Positions 25,435 through 35,005 are shown, counted from the stretch's first letter. The stretch is 64,000 nt of DNA from Bradyrhizobium sp. AZCC 1721 (GCF_036924715.1 NZ_JAZHSB010000001.1:5075001-5139000), one strand, 5' to 3'. Notes: generated by a model from the letters alone, not told the origin. Numbers and translations are program-made.

Positions 25435-26988
25435 TCAGATCGCCTTGAGGGACAGGAAGCGGCTGGCGATGACGCGGAGATCCCGCCAGCAGGCCGCGCC
25501 GTAGGGACCGGCGCGTGAGATCGCGACCGCGACGACGAAGATGATGCCAGCCGCCAGCAGATAACAGCTCCCCACGTACCACCAGCCAATTGCCTGGTCG
25601 AGTTGCGCATTACGGAAGCCATATCGCAACGCCAGCGCGGTTGCGATGCCGACGCCAATCGGCATCAACACGAAGTGGGTCAGACGCGACCGCATACCGG
25701 CGAGGCCGAAATGCCGGCGCAGCAAGATCACGACGGTGACCATTTGAGCGATCATGCCAATGCAGGCGCTCCAGCCCGCCGCCTGCCATCCGAAATACGG
25801 CAAAGCGATCGCACTGGTCGCTACCGTGAACACGCCCGTGAGCAATGAGATCACGGCATTCGAACTCGACCGCCCTTGCGCCAGAAGATAGAAAGCAAAG
25901 ACATTCGAGCTCGACCCAAGGATGCCGGCGATCGACAGTATCACCAGCACACGCTGGGCCTCGGCAGCCACTTCGGCGCCGGTCCACAGATGAAGCAACG
26001 GGCCGGCGACGGGGATAAGGCCGCCAAGCGCACTCGCGGCGAGCACATTGAGTATCCAGGACGAGCGGAACAGGAGATCGGCCTTGCGATCGTCAGTCTC
26101 CTTCTGTAGAGCGCTGAAGAACGGGAAGAGAATTTCGCCGACCTTCAGGACGCCGATATACACCGCCTCCTCCAGCCGCTGCGCAATCGTATAAAAGCCG
26201 ACGAATTGCGGCTGCAGCAAAGCTCCGAGCAAGTAACGATCCGCCTGTGCGGCAATGAGCGCGCCACTCTGTGCAGCCAGTTGCCAGCCACCCAGCTTGA
26301 CGAGGTTGCTGAGCGACCCGCGATCGATCGTCGGGCGCGCGAGCCACTCGCCTACGACACGTCGGGACCATCCGAAGGCCAGAACAAGGCTCGTTGCAAA
26401 ACCCAACGCCTGACAGCCGAGAAACGTCGAGGCTTGAGGCCAGCGCGGAATCAACAACAGCATGGAGCTTGTTGCGACCACGGTACTGATGATGCTGATC
26501 GAAGCAACCCTTCGATAGTCCTGGCGCGCCGTGAACAAGGCCAGGAAGACAGCGGACAGGCACTGGCACAACCATCCGGCACTGGCCAGCACAAATGCGA
26601 GTCCCAGATCATCCGCGGACGGCCCGCTCAGGTGAAATCCAAGCCGCGCAAGCGGTGCCCCGGCCAAGGCGAAGATCATCACAATCGCGCCGCCGGTTGC
26701 CAATGCCAGCATCAATGCGGTTGCGAATAAGCGTCGCGCATCGTTGCGCTCGGACGGCTCCAGCCGCAGGGCGAGCTCCCGCGTCGCCGACAATGCAAGC
26801 GCGTTGCTGAACGCCAGCGCGGGCGCAACACATGCGGTCACCAGACCAGCGACGCCGAACGCTGCGACACCGAGGCGAAACACCACGAACGGAAGGATCA
26901 CGAGATTCAGTGCTACGGCCACGACAAAGGCGATCGCGTTCCAGGCAGAATTACTCAGTAGATCGGTCGGACTTTTTCTCAATCCCAT
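25435..26988 (-). CDS. Wzx-type polysaccharide flippase
   Basis: 517 residues with about 12-14 hydrophobic segments. The N-terminus has NSAWNAIAFVVAVALNLVIL then FRLGVAAFGVAGLVTA, and the middle YTIAQRLEEAVYIGVLKVGE, all typical of the MVF/MATE-like polysaccharide-biosynthesis transporters. It would flip undecaprenyl-linked repeat units to the periplasm. With the ligase/polymerase-like protein at 17.1-18.3 kb it provides a Wzx/Wzy-like route distinct from Wzm/Wzt. It leads this minus-strand run, 3 bp before asnB. Confidence 0.87.
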   Translation of the reverse strand: MGLRKSPTDLLSNSAWNAIAFVVAVALNLVILPFVVFRLGVAAFGVAGLVTACVAPALAFSNALALSATRELALRLEPSERNDARRLFATALMLALATGGAIVMIFALAGAPLARLGFHLSGPSADDLGLAFVLASAGWLCQCLSAVFLALFTARQDYRRVASISIISTVVATSSMLLLIPRWPQASTFLGCQALGFATSLVLAFGWSRRVVGEWLARPTIDRGSLSNLVKLGGWQLAAQSGALIAAQADRYLLGALLQPQFVGFYTIAQRLEEAVYIGVLKVGEILFPFFSALQKETDDRKADLLFRSSWILNVLAASALGGLIPVAGPLLHLWTGAEVAAEAQRVLVILSIAGILGSSSNVFAFYLLAQGRSSSNAVISLLTGVFTVATSAIALPYFGWQAAGWSACIGMIAQMVTVVILLRRHFGLAGMRSRLTHFVLMPIGVGIATALALRYGFRNAQLDQAIGWWYVGSCYLLAAGIIFVVAVAISRAGPYGAACWRDLRVIASRFLSLKAI

Positions 26989-27460
26989 ATTAGCTATCGG
27001 GCCATCGCACTTTGCTTAGCTTGCTCGTCAGATCGACCGCCAACGTCCTCAAGGCATCGCGACATCGATCAGCAAATGAGCTCAGCTACCCGATGACTGA
27101 GGAGCTAGGCCGTGCCGCGAAGAACAAGAAGCGCACTTGCTGCCTAGTTGAAGAGTGGACAGAGAGCGATCGCGGAGTGTTTGGTTTACCCTGCCGCTGT
27201 CTATCTACAGGAGCTGCTAAGCGGCCGCAATGCAGTCCCCGTAAACCATTGAAATAGCAGGATTTAGCACTGTCGCTGGTACGGCATTTGCGGTCCCAAT
27301 TACTTCTGCGCCGCTATGGGGTCAAGTGACGGTGTGAACGATGCGTCGATCGTGAGGCGCGCAAACCAGGCGCAGACCACGACTACCAGCGATTCTTGTT
27401 CACGAACACCGCTGGTGGCGCTGCAAATGCAAATCCCGGCTTTGTCCAGTGCGTGGGAAA
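26989..27460. other. Intergenic region with one large dyad
   Basis: About 470 bp with no recognised gene. At 27385-27416 it holds an interrupted palindrome: outer arms ACCAGCG/CGCTGGT and inner arms TGTTC/GAACA around AC. It lies about 45 bp past the acyltransferase stop in the minus sense, without a T-run, so termination is only possible. The rest presumably includes the flippase promoter, which I could not pinpoint. Confidence 0.35.
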
Positions 27461-28522
27461 TCAGTGAGATGTCATACGGATTACTTCAACGGCCGGTGTT
27501 CTGGCTTTTAGTTTGTTGCGCAACTTGGCGAGCAGTGGCTTTTCTATCCATAGGTGAGCCGCTATTCCGACGAGCGCAGCCGATGCAATCGAGAACAGCA
27601 TTACGCTAGGTGAATCCTTTGCTGTCGGTAACGCAAGATCGCGCAAGTATGGTCGTATCTGCTCGAACCAGGTCGTGTGTAGAAGGTAGATGGAATAGGA
27701 TGCTGCGCCCAACAGGAGCGCGGGCTGCCACGTAATCGCAAGGCCGGCGCTCTCCGCGAATAGCGCTGCCGCCACCACGGCGATCGGAGCGATCCAGATC
27801 CACTGATCTACGAAAGCGGGGCAGAGCGGGTAGACGAAGTGCAGGCCAAACCAGACCGCGATCAGGCTGCTGCAGCCAATGGCTGCGGCGCGTGGGGTAA
27901 AGCGGCCGAGGATCGACCAGACGTAGTACAGGACAATCCCGTAAACGAAATAGGTGACGTAGGAGTGGGCGTAGAAATGCAGCAAGAACACCCGCTCGCC
28001 GGTCGCCCTGTCGAGCGCGATCACTGAAATCACGGCAATGGCCGTCAGCACGGGCGCCCATCGCCGGCTCAGCGTCAGCATCACCGCGAAGACTGCATAG
28101 AAGTAAATCTCGAAATTGAGGGTCCAGCCGATCCCGAGTACCGGGAACTTCTCCCACGGGATGAACAGGAACGAGCGGATTGTGTCGACGATCAGCGCTG
28201 GCTCGCCCGTCAGCCAGAATGATGGCCAGACGATGCGGAGCCTGTGGTTCGTCAGGATCATCAGGAACGTCGCGATCCAGTAGAGCGGGACGATCCGGAT
28301 CAGACGCTTGAACAGAAAATCCTCTTCGCCGTTCTGCGTGATGTAGCTCATGATGAAGCCTGAAATCACGAAGAAGATGGCAACGCCCTCAAAGTCCGTG
28401 TGAAGGTTGCCTGCGAGCCGGTAGTCGGTGTGATAAAACACCACGCCCATCGCAGCGACAGCGCGCAAAAATTGAAGATTAGCAATCAAGTGATCCCCCC
28501 ACCTCAAGCGGGGCGGGAGCAT
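27461..28522 (-). CDS. OafA-type membrane acyltransferase (acyltransferase 3)
   Basis: About 353 residues from ATG 28522; the frame extends to a TTG at 28546. LQFLRAVAAMGVVFYHTDYR carries the essential N-terminal Arg and His, GVAIFFVISGFIMSYI is the second conserved segment, and RLIRIVPLYWIATFLMIL the third. About ten membrane helices follow, ending FIEKP-like (HLWIEKPLLAKLR). Such proteins O-acetylate exported glycans at the inner membrane. It is divergent from the small peptidoglycan-binding gene, with only about 35 bp between starts, so promoters must overlap. Confidence 0.88.
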   Translation of the reverse strand: MLPPRLRWGDHLIANLQFLRAVAAMGVVFYHTDYRLAGNLHTDFEGVAIFFVISGFIMSYITQNGEEDFLFKRLIRIVPLYWIATFLMILTNHRLRIVWPSFWLTGEPALIVDTIRSFLFIPWEKFPVLGIGWTLNFEIYFYAVFAVMLTLSRRWAPVLTAIAVISVIALDRATGERVFLLHFYAHSYVTYFVYGIVLYYVWSILGRFTPRAAAIGCSSLIAVWFGLHFVYPLCPAFVDQWIWIAPIAVVAAALFAESAGLAITWQPALLLGAASYSIYLLHTTWFEQIRPYLRDLALPTAKDSPSVMLFSIASAALVGIAAHLWIEKPLLAKLRNKLKARTPAVEVIRMTSH

Positions 28523-28557
28523 AGCCGACCGCGTGCACTCAATCAAAGGAAACTCTG

Positions 28558-28878
28558 ATGGACTTTTGCGACCTGCAGTCGCGGCTTGCGGCCGCGCACC
28601 TCTATGACGGCGCCGTCGACGGCCTGCTCGGCGGTCTGACCAAGGCGGCGATCAAGGCGTTTCTGCTGCAGCAGGGCGTCGACGGTTTCGATCGGTGGCC
28701 GATCGGACGCCTGGTCGCCGCGCAGCAGTTGATCTGCCGGATCGACGGTATCGAGACCGGCAAGATCGACGGCCTGGCCGGGCCGCAAACCAAATATGCG
28801 TTTCAGGTCTGGGACGCGCGATGCGAACTGCCGGCGATAGTTGTCCGCTCCTGGTTAGGCAGGCAGCTCGCGAGCTAA
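28558..28878 (+). CDS. Small peptidoglycan-binding-domain-like protein
   Basis: 106 residues with AAGGA upstream of ATG 28558. Two tandem PG_binding_1-like units can be seen: LQSRLAAAHLYDGAVDGLLG followed by TKAAIKAFLLQQ, and IDGIETGKIDGLAGPQTKYA then FQVWDAR. There is no signal peptide or catalytic domain, so it resembles the detached cell-wall-binding part of a phage-type muramidase. It may be a remnant domain or a stand-alone binder. Confidence 0.7.
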   Translation: MDFCDLQSRLAAAHLYDGAVDGLLGGLTKAAIKAFLLQQGVDGFDRWPIGRLVAAQQLICRIDGIETGKIDGLAGPQTKYAFQVWDARCELPAIVVRSWLGRQLAS

Positions 28879-28934
28879 TCGATAATCCTGTGAAAGAACT
28901 TCGGGCTCATGCTGCTTTGCGGCGTGCTCGCGGC

Positions 28935-29030
28935 TGCGTTGGCGGCCGTATAAAGGCGGTCAAAGTGGCATTCCGATTGAAGGTCAGCAGCGCCCGACGT
29001 CTGGACGAAATTGATGTTGGCGACCTCGTG
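28935..29030 (-). pseudogene. Serralysin-like protease fragment
   Basis: In the minus sense this stretch reads EVANINFVQTSGAA and then, after a one-base shift, LTFNRNATLTAF. The serralysin-like gene at 31.8-35.0 kb has the corresponding DVANISFVQTSGSA then NITFTHNGTMEAY in the same order, and the DNA is visibly similar. No HExxH or start is nearby, so only a relic of a second protease gene remains. Confidence 0.6.
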
Positions 29031-29168
29031 GGGCGTTCAGCGGCGATCGTGCAAGGACCGTTCGGCGGCCGAACATCGTGTCGCTCCTGATCGGAGCGTT
29101 AACGGTAGCACTACTTCTGCACATTCTCTTGGAGACGACAATCCAGAGCCGGACGGCTTTTCGATAGG

Positions 29169-30110
29169 TCAGTGATCGGGCTCGCGCAATGCCCGTCTCA
29201 GCCCCTCATCGAGCGTGATCGGCGGCCGCCAGCCCGTCGCATTGGCCTTGGAAAGGTCAAGCTCCAGGGAGCCGAGGAGGCTCTCTTTGACTTCCTTGCG
29301 GCCGCTGACCCTGAGCAGCGCGCTCAGCAGCGGTCTCGGGATGTGAAAAAGGCGCGCCGAACCACCCGCCGCGTGTGCAAGCCGCGTGATGAATTCCGGG
29401 GTGGAAACCTGCTCCTCATCCGCTAGGAGGAAAACCTCGAACTTTTGCTCTCGGCGCGGAAGCCGATGCAGGATAAACGACGACAGATTGTCTACGGCCA
29501 GGAACGCACGACGATTGTGAATCCCCGCAAACGGAAGCGGGATGCCAAGTCCGACGGCCTTCTGCAGCAGCGCGAAATTCCCTTTTGCGCCGGAACCGTA
29601 GATCAGCGGCGGTCTTATGATGGTCAAGGACATCTCGACGCCTTGCGCCAACGTCTTCAAGCCGGCTTCGGCGGCTGCTTTCGACATTCCATAAAGGCCG
29701 CGCGGCATCAGATCGTCGTCCTCGCGAAACGGGGCGCGACCGTCACTGCTGCGGCCGTGCACCAGAATGGTGCTGACAAAGATGAAGTGGCGCACACCGG
29801 CGTTCAATGCGCTGCTCGCAAGGTGCAGCGTGCCTTCAATGTTGACATTGCGATAGACTTCGACTGCGCGCTCTTCATGTGGACGGTGGACATGGGCCGC
29901 AAGGTGAACCACGGCGTCTACGCCAGCAAGCGCGTGTTGCCAATTGGTCGTGGCGTCGATCGATTCGACCACGACTTCGCCCTCGCGTCCTGATGGCTTG
30001 CGAACGCCGCGGCGCACAACCCATCCATCGCGCGCCAGCGCGAGCGCCAGATGCCAGCCCACGAAACCGCTCGCACCGGTTACCAGGACGACGCCTCGCC
30101 CATCCGTCAT
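29169..30110 (-). CDS. NAD-dependent epimerase/reductase (WbpV/GalE-like SDR)
   Basis: 313 residues. It has GVVLVTGASGFVGWHLALAL at the N-terminus, VVHLAAHVHRPHEE, a catalytic Ser/Thr in FVSTILVHG, YxxxK in RGLYGMSKAAAE, and IRPPLIYGSGAKGNFALLQK. The last part resembles proteins that reduce or epimerise UDP-4-keto-6-deoxy-HexNAc for the first O-antigen sugar (WbpV/WbpK-like). A glycosyl-1-phosphate transferase partner is not in the window. It stands alone, with gaps on both sides. Confidence 0.8.
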   Translation of the reverse strand: MTDGRGVVLVTGASGFVGWHLALALARDGWVVRRGVRKPSGREGEVVVESIDATTNWQHALAGVDAVVHLAAHVHRPHEERAVEVYRNVNIEGTLHLASSALNAGVRHFIFVSTILVHGRSSDGRAPFREDDDLMPRGLYGMSKAAAEAGLKTLAQGVEMSLTIIRPPLIYGSGAKGNFALLQKAVGLGIPLPFAGIHNRRAFLAVDNLSSFILHRLPRREQKFEVFLLADEEQVSTPEFITRLAHAAGGSARLFHIPRPLLSALLRVSGRKEVKESLLGSLELDLSKANATGWRPPITLDEGLRRALREPDH

Positions 30111-30683
30111 GACATCGACCCTGCTCGTTTCGGATTGCGCAAAGCAGCCCCTAATTCAATATGGCATAGCTCGTCAAGGCGCGATCGAGACTGAGGTTGC
30201 CGGCGATCGCAACCGCGCGTTCAGCCGTCGAGACATCTTGCGACAGACACGCAGCGCGTATCGTCTTATCAATTGAATTTGGCATGGCCTGTGGGAGTTC
30301 AATAAACGAAGGCCTTAATCCACCTGTCCATGATCAATCGCAAGCACTATCAATCCCGTTTCGGAAACCGATGGCGGATGATGCTGAAGCTTGACCGTGG
30401 AAGTGCGTTTGGTTTCCCCAACAAGGGCAACGCCAGAGACCATCATGTTGGCCAGATCGGCATCGATCTCGGGATGATCATCAACGCCACAGACCGGGAG
30501 TAAACGTGGCGAAGGTCGCATGTGGAGTCTGACGATCGCTTGCCGTGAATGGACAAAGGCCCCAGCTCGTCCAGCTCAGCAGCCAAGCGATCGACACAAC
30601 AGCTACTACAGTGACCTGCGCTGACTTGCTCAACTTAAAGTTTGCTGATATTGGTCCCACTCGGATCGAGGAAAGGACCTGGC
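30111..30683. other. Intergenic region without a recognised gene
   Basis: About 570 bp. A plus-strand frame around 30393-30508 reads as plausible protein (FGFPNKGNARDHHVGQIGID, then a stop) but lacks a start and matches nothing I recognise. It could be a gene fragment. The end of the region contains the ribosome-binding site of the next methyltransferase gene. Confidence 0.35.
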
Positions 30684-31625
30684 ATGAAGTTCTTATCGTC
30701 CGCGTTCCAACGCATGTTCGCTCCAGGTGATCCCGATGCGGCGATCAAGGCAAACCCACGTAATATTTCCGCGTGGATCAGATTGATCGACACGCGTGCC
30801 CTGTCCGGAAGCTTGAGCCCCCACGCTATGGCCCTGATCAAATCCCATGACCTTTATCCGACTGGGCATGCGGTCAACTATTTCGCAGCAGATATTGCCA
30901 AGAAAGGGGGAGAGGCCCTTGAACGCCTGGCGGCCGATCCGACCAAGAATGTGGAGCCTGCGATCGAGGAACTCGTAAAGTGGAAGACGGCCATCCAGTG
31001 CGGCCACTCGCACGACGTGTCCAAGGGCTACTTCATCGATGCAGAGCCGGCTATGGAATTGCAGTGGAATCAAATCATCTTCCCCTTGATTAGGGATCTC
31101 GATTTTACCACGGTGCTCGACCTCGCCTGCGGACATGGCCGCAATTCCGAGTTTCTACGCCGACACACCAAATTCTTGCACCTCGTCGATATCAACCAAA
31201 CGTGCATCGACGCCTGCCGCACGCGGTTCGGTGACACCAAAGACGGGACGCGGTTCTATTATCATGTCACCGACGGCAATCATCTCAAGATGATCCCGAA
31301 CGACGGCATCACTCTCGTCTACACCTGGGATTCGATGGTTCATTTCGACAAGTTGATCGTTCGCGACTATCTGCTCGACATCAAGCGGGTTTTGAAGCCT
31401 GGCGGATCGGCGTTCCTACATCATTCGAACTTCGGTGAGATGGCTCCCGACAGCAACTGGGCCACAAACACCGGTACGCGGTCCGACATGTCCGGCAAAA
31501 TCATGCGGGAGTATGCTGCTGCACTCGGACTTGATGTCGTGCTTCAGAAGATCCAGGGCCGCGCGGAAGGTTGGGGTGAGGACGGACTCGATTGCGTCTC
31601 GATCCTGCAAAAGAGGGGCGTTTAG
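30684..31625 (+). CDS. Class I SAM-dependent methyltransferase
   Basis: 313 residues from ATG 30684, preceded by GAGGAAAGGA at good spacing. The SAM fold starts near residue 130: VLDLACGHGRNSEFLRRHTK, then LHLVDINQTCIDACRTRFGD, TLVYTWDSMVHFD and LKPGGSAFLHHSNF. The 120-residue N-terminal part, including SAWIRLIDTRALSGSLSPHA, has no domain I recognise. It could methylate a small molecule or sugar. It lies alone on the plus strand between the epimerase and the protease genes. Confidence 0.8.
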   Translation: MKFLSSAFQRMFAPGDPDAAIKANPRNISAWIRLIDTRALSGSLSPHAMALIKSHDLYPTGHAVNYFAADIAKKGGEALERLAADPTKNVEPAIEELVKWKTAIQCGHSHDVSKGYFIDAEPAMELQWNQIIFPLIRDLDFTTVLDLACGHGRNSEFLRRHTKFLHLVDINQTCIDACRTRFGDTKDGTRFYYHVTDGNHLKMIPNDGITLVYTWDSMVHFDKLIVRDYLLDIKRVLKPGGSAFLHHSNFGEMAPDSNWATNTGTRSDMSGKIMREYAAALGLDVVLQKIQGRAEGWGEDGLDCVSILQKRGV

Positions 31626-31798
31626 TGACGAGTTAAAATACGGCCAACAGTTGCGACGTAAAGTGTCTCGAAAGATGGCCAGCCTTCGGCATACCGCAGA
31701 ACGTCTGCGCTTCGCGTCTTCGCAAATTCCGCAACTCCGAATTTTTCGACTCGCCCCTCCCCGTTTGCCGGATTCCGCCGCGGGCGCATGGTATCCAT

Positions 31799-34700
31799 CT
31801 AAATAAACTGAAAATCGGAAGCGTGCAGATTGGAGAGGAGCACGTTGTGCAGCGTCACCAGATTCTGTGCATCTTGTGCTATCACTACGTCAGGCCCGAA
31901 CTGCTGCATGTGGCTCTGCACAGCACCCATGTCGGCAAAAACCGCGTGATCGAACTGGATCGAATCCACGCCGGCCGCGGTGTTTGATCCGAAGTCGGAT
32001 CGAAAAACGAATATATCGGGGCCACCGCCCGCGTTTAGAATATCGTTGGGGCTGCCGATTAGCGCTGTTGGGCCGACCCCGCTTGAAGTGAGCGTCTGAC
32101 CGCCGAGGTGCCCGTCCAACACATTGGCAAAATGGCCGGCTACGCCGTCGCCGTTCAGGTCCTGCTGGAAGGAGGTCTCGAGCGATTGCAGCGCGGTGTT
32201 GGTCCCCGACACGAAGGTGAGAGTATTGGTGATATAGTTGCCGCTGCTGTCAGTGCTCCACGCATTGTACTGACCGGTACCGGCATTTTTCCATACCACA
32301 TCATAGCCGGTTGCGGTCTGCTCCGCGCCGATCGGCGCCCAGCCCGCCCACATGCCCGCAGTCACCGGCGCGCCTCCGAATTTCAAGACGGGACCAGAAC
32401 CGGCCTGGTGGAGGAAATAATTGCTGCCGATCTGGGTCAGGCTGGTCGAGCCGGCCGACTCGATCACCACAGTGGGGGCGCCGATTGTGCCGTCGCCGTT
32501 GAGGTCCTGCTGGAATGAGGTCTCGAGCGATTGCAGCGCGGTGTTGGTCCCCGACACGAAGCTGAGAGTATTGGTGATATAGTTGCCGCTGCTGTCAGTG
32601 CTCCAAGCATTGTACTGACCGGTGCCCGCGTTTTTCCATACTACATTGTAGCCCGTTGCGGTCTGCTCAGCGCCAATCGGCGCCCAGCCCGCCCACATGC
32701 CCGCGGTCACCGGCGCGCCTCCGAATTTCAAGACGGGACCAGAGCCGGCCTGGTAGAGCAAATAATTGCTGCCGATCTGGGTCAGGCTGGTCGAGCCGAA
32801 CGCCTCGATCACCACAGTGGGGGCGCCGATTGTGCCGTCGCCGTTGAGGTCCTGCTGGAAGGGGGTCTCGAGCGATTGCAGCGCGGTGTTGGTCCCCGAC
32901 ACGAAGGTGAGAGTATTGGTGATATAGTTGCCGCTGTTGTCAGTGTTCCACGCATTGTACTGACCGGTACCGGCATTTTTCCATACCACATCATAGCCGG
33001 TTGCGGTCTGCTCCGCGCCAATCGGTGCCCAGCCCGCCCACATGCCCGCGGTCACCGGCGCGCCTCCGAATTTCAAGACGGGACCAGAACCGGCCTGGTA
33101 GAGCAAATAATTGCTGCCGATCTGGGTCAGGCTGGTCGAGCCGAACGCCTCGATCACCACAGTGGGGGCGCCGATTGTGCCGTCGCCGTTGAGGTCCTGC
33201 TGGAAGGGGGTCTCGAGCGATTGCAGCGCGGTGTTGGTCCCCGACACGAAGGTGAGAGTATTGGTGATATAGTTGCCGCTGCTGTCAGTGCTCCACGCAT
33301 TGTACTGACCGGTACCGGCATTTTTCCATACCACATTATAGCCGGTTGCGGTCTGCTCCGCGCCGATCGGCGCCCAGCCCGCCCACATGCCCGCGGTCAC
33401 CGGCGCGCCTCCGAATTTCAAGACGGGACCAGAACCGGCCTGGTAGAGCAAATAATTGCTGCCGATCTGGGTCAGGCTGGTCGAGCCGAACGCCTCGACG
33501 ACGACTGGCGTTGTCACGATCCCAATAAGATCCACGGTGGATATTGCTGCATTTCCCGCGAGATCTATAGCGAAGTCAGCAATCCCATCTCCATTCACGT
33601 CACCTTGTAAGGTTATCATGCCCAAGGAGTTATCATAAACGTAGTTCAATTCTCCGGCAGATCCACTGAACGATGCTGCGCCTGTGAAATGGAATAGATC
33701 AAGCGCGCCGGTCGAGGTTATCGCATCGATTCCGCTGAGATCGATGTGGTCGGTGCCTGTCGTGAAATCCGTGATCCGATCATGCTGGCCGCTCGCGGCC
33801 GAGCTGTCGCCAAAGGCAAATACGAACGTGTCGGCGCTGGCGCCGCCGGTCATATTGTCCTTGCCGCTGCCGCCGATCAGCCTGTCGTTTCCGCCGCCGC
33901 CGGCCAGCGTATCGCCGCCACCGCCGCCGGATAGCGTGCAGCCGAAGCCGCTTGCGATCAGCGTGTCATTGCCGCTGCCGCCGATGGCCTTCTCGATGAT
34001 CGCGCTGAGCGCGATGCCGATATTGTTGACGAGGCCGCCGACCGAGGAGAAGGCGCCGGAGTGCAGATCGATGGTCTGGGCCGACGAATAGCCGGAGCAA
34101 TCGAGCGTGTCGTTGCCGCCGCTGTCGTAGATCGTCAGTGCCGGCGCCGAAGCGTAGTTGCCGAAACTGAATACCGCGCCCGCATTGCTGCTGAAGCCAT
34201 AGACGGTGTCGCCGGTTCTGGTCGAGGTCGCCGCCCCGTAGATCGAAGCCATGGCGTAGATGTCCGCCATCTGCGGCGTGACCACGTAGCGGTACGAGCT
34301 CCCGGAATAATTGTGCTCGCCGAAATACGACATGATCGAATATTGCCAGGTGTCGTTGGCATAGATCGCATTGGTCGAATACGACGCGCTGCCGTTGTAC
34401 GGCCCCTGGTGGCCAAGCCCGAGCGCATGGCCGATTTCGTGGACGTAGGTCTGGTAGGCGTAGCTATCGATGCCAGTCTTGCCGTCGTTGGCGCCGCCGT
34501 CGGTGGTGACCCAGTCGGTGCTGATGTTGATGATCTGGTAGGAGATCGCGCCGCTCCCCGACCACTGGCCACTGCTATAGGCCTCCATCGTGCCGTTGTG
34601 GGTGAACGTGATGTTCGCGGAGCCGGAGGTTTGGACGAAGCTGATGTTGGCAACGTCGGACCACGCCTGCAGTGCCGATAGCGCGAGGAACTGCTCCGCC

Positions 34701-35005
34701 GAATTCAGGCCGTTGATGTTGTAGGTGATGGTGTTGGAAGCAAAGTGATGGGCGACGTTGTTGTTGTATTGCCAAAAGCCATTGACGAGGTAGTTGGCGA
34801 GCGTCGCGATCGACGCGACCGGCTTCGCCGCATACACCTCGCCGCTGGACACGCTGGCGGCATCCAGCGCCAGCGGGTAAGGCTCGCCTTCGTCGCCGAA
34901 CTCCTGATCCTGCGTCTCGTCAGGTTGGAGCGCGCGGTCGCCGGCCCCGGGCGCGAACGGCTGGAAGGCCCAGATCTCATCGGAAAGCAGATCATTCTTC
35001 TTCAT
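31799..35005 (-). CDS. Serralysin-like secreted metalloprotease with RTX and W-rich repeats
   Basis: 1068 residues. The zinc site HEIGHALGLGH (H189, E190, H193, H199) with downstream Met-turn SIMSYF (near 225) identifies an M10B serralysin-type peptidase. Near 340-395 are glycine-rich RTX calcium-binding nonapeptides (GGSGNDTLIA, GGGGNDRLIG). Residues about 500-960 are four near-identical 115-residue units of the tryptophan-rich (PF07483-like) type, each with GSNYLLYQAGSGPVLKFGG and ending in a QDLNGDG calcium loop. There is no Sec signal peptide; RTX and the C-terminal region suggest type I secretion, but no exporter genes are in the window. Confidence 0.88.
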   Translation of the reverse strand: MKKNDLLSDEIWAFQPFAPGAGDRALQPDETQDQEFGDEGEPYPLALDAASVSSGEVYAAKPVASIATLANYLVNGFWQYNNNVAHHFASNTITYNINGLNSAEQFLALSALQAWSDVANISFVQTSGSANITFTHNGTMEAYSSGQWSGSGAISYQIINISTDWVTTDGGANDGKTGIDSYAYQTYVHEIGHALGLGHQGPYNGSASYSTNAIYANDTWQYSIMSYFGEHNYSGSSYRYVVTPQMADIYAMASIYGAATSTRTGDTVYGFSSNAGAVFSFGNYASAPALTIYDSGGNDTLDCSGYSSAQTIDLHSGAFSSVGGLVNNIGIALSAIIEKAIGGSGNDTLIASGFGCTLSGGGGGDTLAGGGGNDRLIGGSGKDNMTGGASADTFVFAFGDSSAASGQHDRITDFTTGTDHIDLSGIDAITSTGALDLFHFTGAASFSGSAGELNYVYDNSLGMITLQGDVNGDGIADFAIDLAGNAAISTVDLIGIVTTPVVVEAFGSTSLTQIGSNYLLYQAGSGPVLKFGGAPVTAGMWAGWAPIGAEQTATGYNVVWKNAGTGQYNAWSTDSSGNYITNTLTFVSGTNTALQSLETPFQQDLNGDGTIGAPTVVIEAFGSTSLTQIGSNYLLYQAGSGPVLKFGGAPVTAGMWAGWAPIGAEQTATGYDVVWKNAGTGQYNAWNTDNSGNYITNTLTFVSGTNTALQSLETPFQQDLNGDGTIGAPTVVIEAFGSTSLTQIGSNYLLYQAGSGPVLKFGGAPVTAGMWAGWAPIGAEQTATGYNVVWKNAGTGQYNAWSTDSSGNYITNTLSFVSGTNTALQSLETSFQQDLNGDGTIGAPTVVIESAGSTSLTQIGSNYFLHQAGSGPVLKFGGAPVTAGMWAGWAPIGAEQTATGYDVVWKNAGTGQYNAWSTDSSGNYITNTLTFVSGTNTALQSLETSFQQDLNGDGVAGHFANVLDGHLGGQTLTSSGVGPTALIGSPNDILNAGGGPDIFVFRSDFGSNTAAGVDSIQFDHAVFADMGAVQSHMQQFGPDVVIAQDAQNLVTLHNVLLSNLHASDFQFI
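32131..33510 (-). repeat. Four tandem 345-bp coding repeats
   Basis: Units of 345 bp (115 codons) recur at about 33510, 33165, 32820 and 32475 within the protease gene. For example the plus-strand string GGGCGCCGATTGTGCCGTCG occurs at 33166, 32821 and 32476. The units differ by only scattered bases, with the last most divergent at its ends. This suggests recent duplication or gene conversion and makes the region prone to copy-number change. Confidence 0.9.

Noticed and set aside
32131..33510. Possible CRISPR or satellite array
   Set aside because: Units are 345 bp, in frame and encode a protein domain; there are no short repeats with unique spacers.
32531..33610. A repetitive plus-strand frame of 359 codons
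   Set aside because: Shadow of the 345-bp repeats in the protease gene; the repeat length is a multiple of three, so any open frame recurs.
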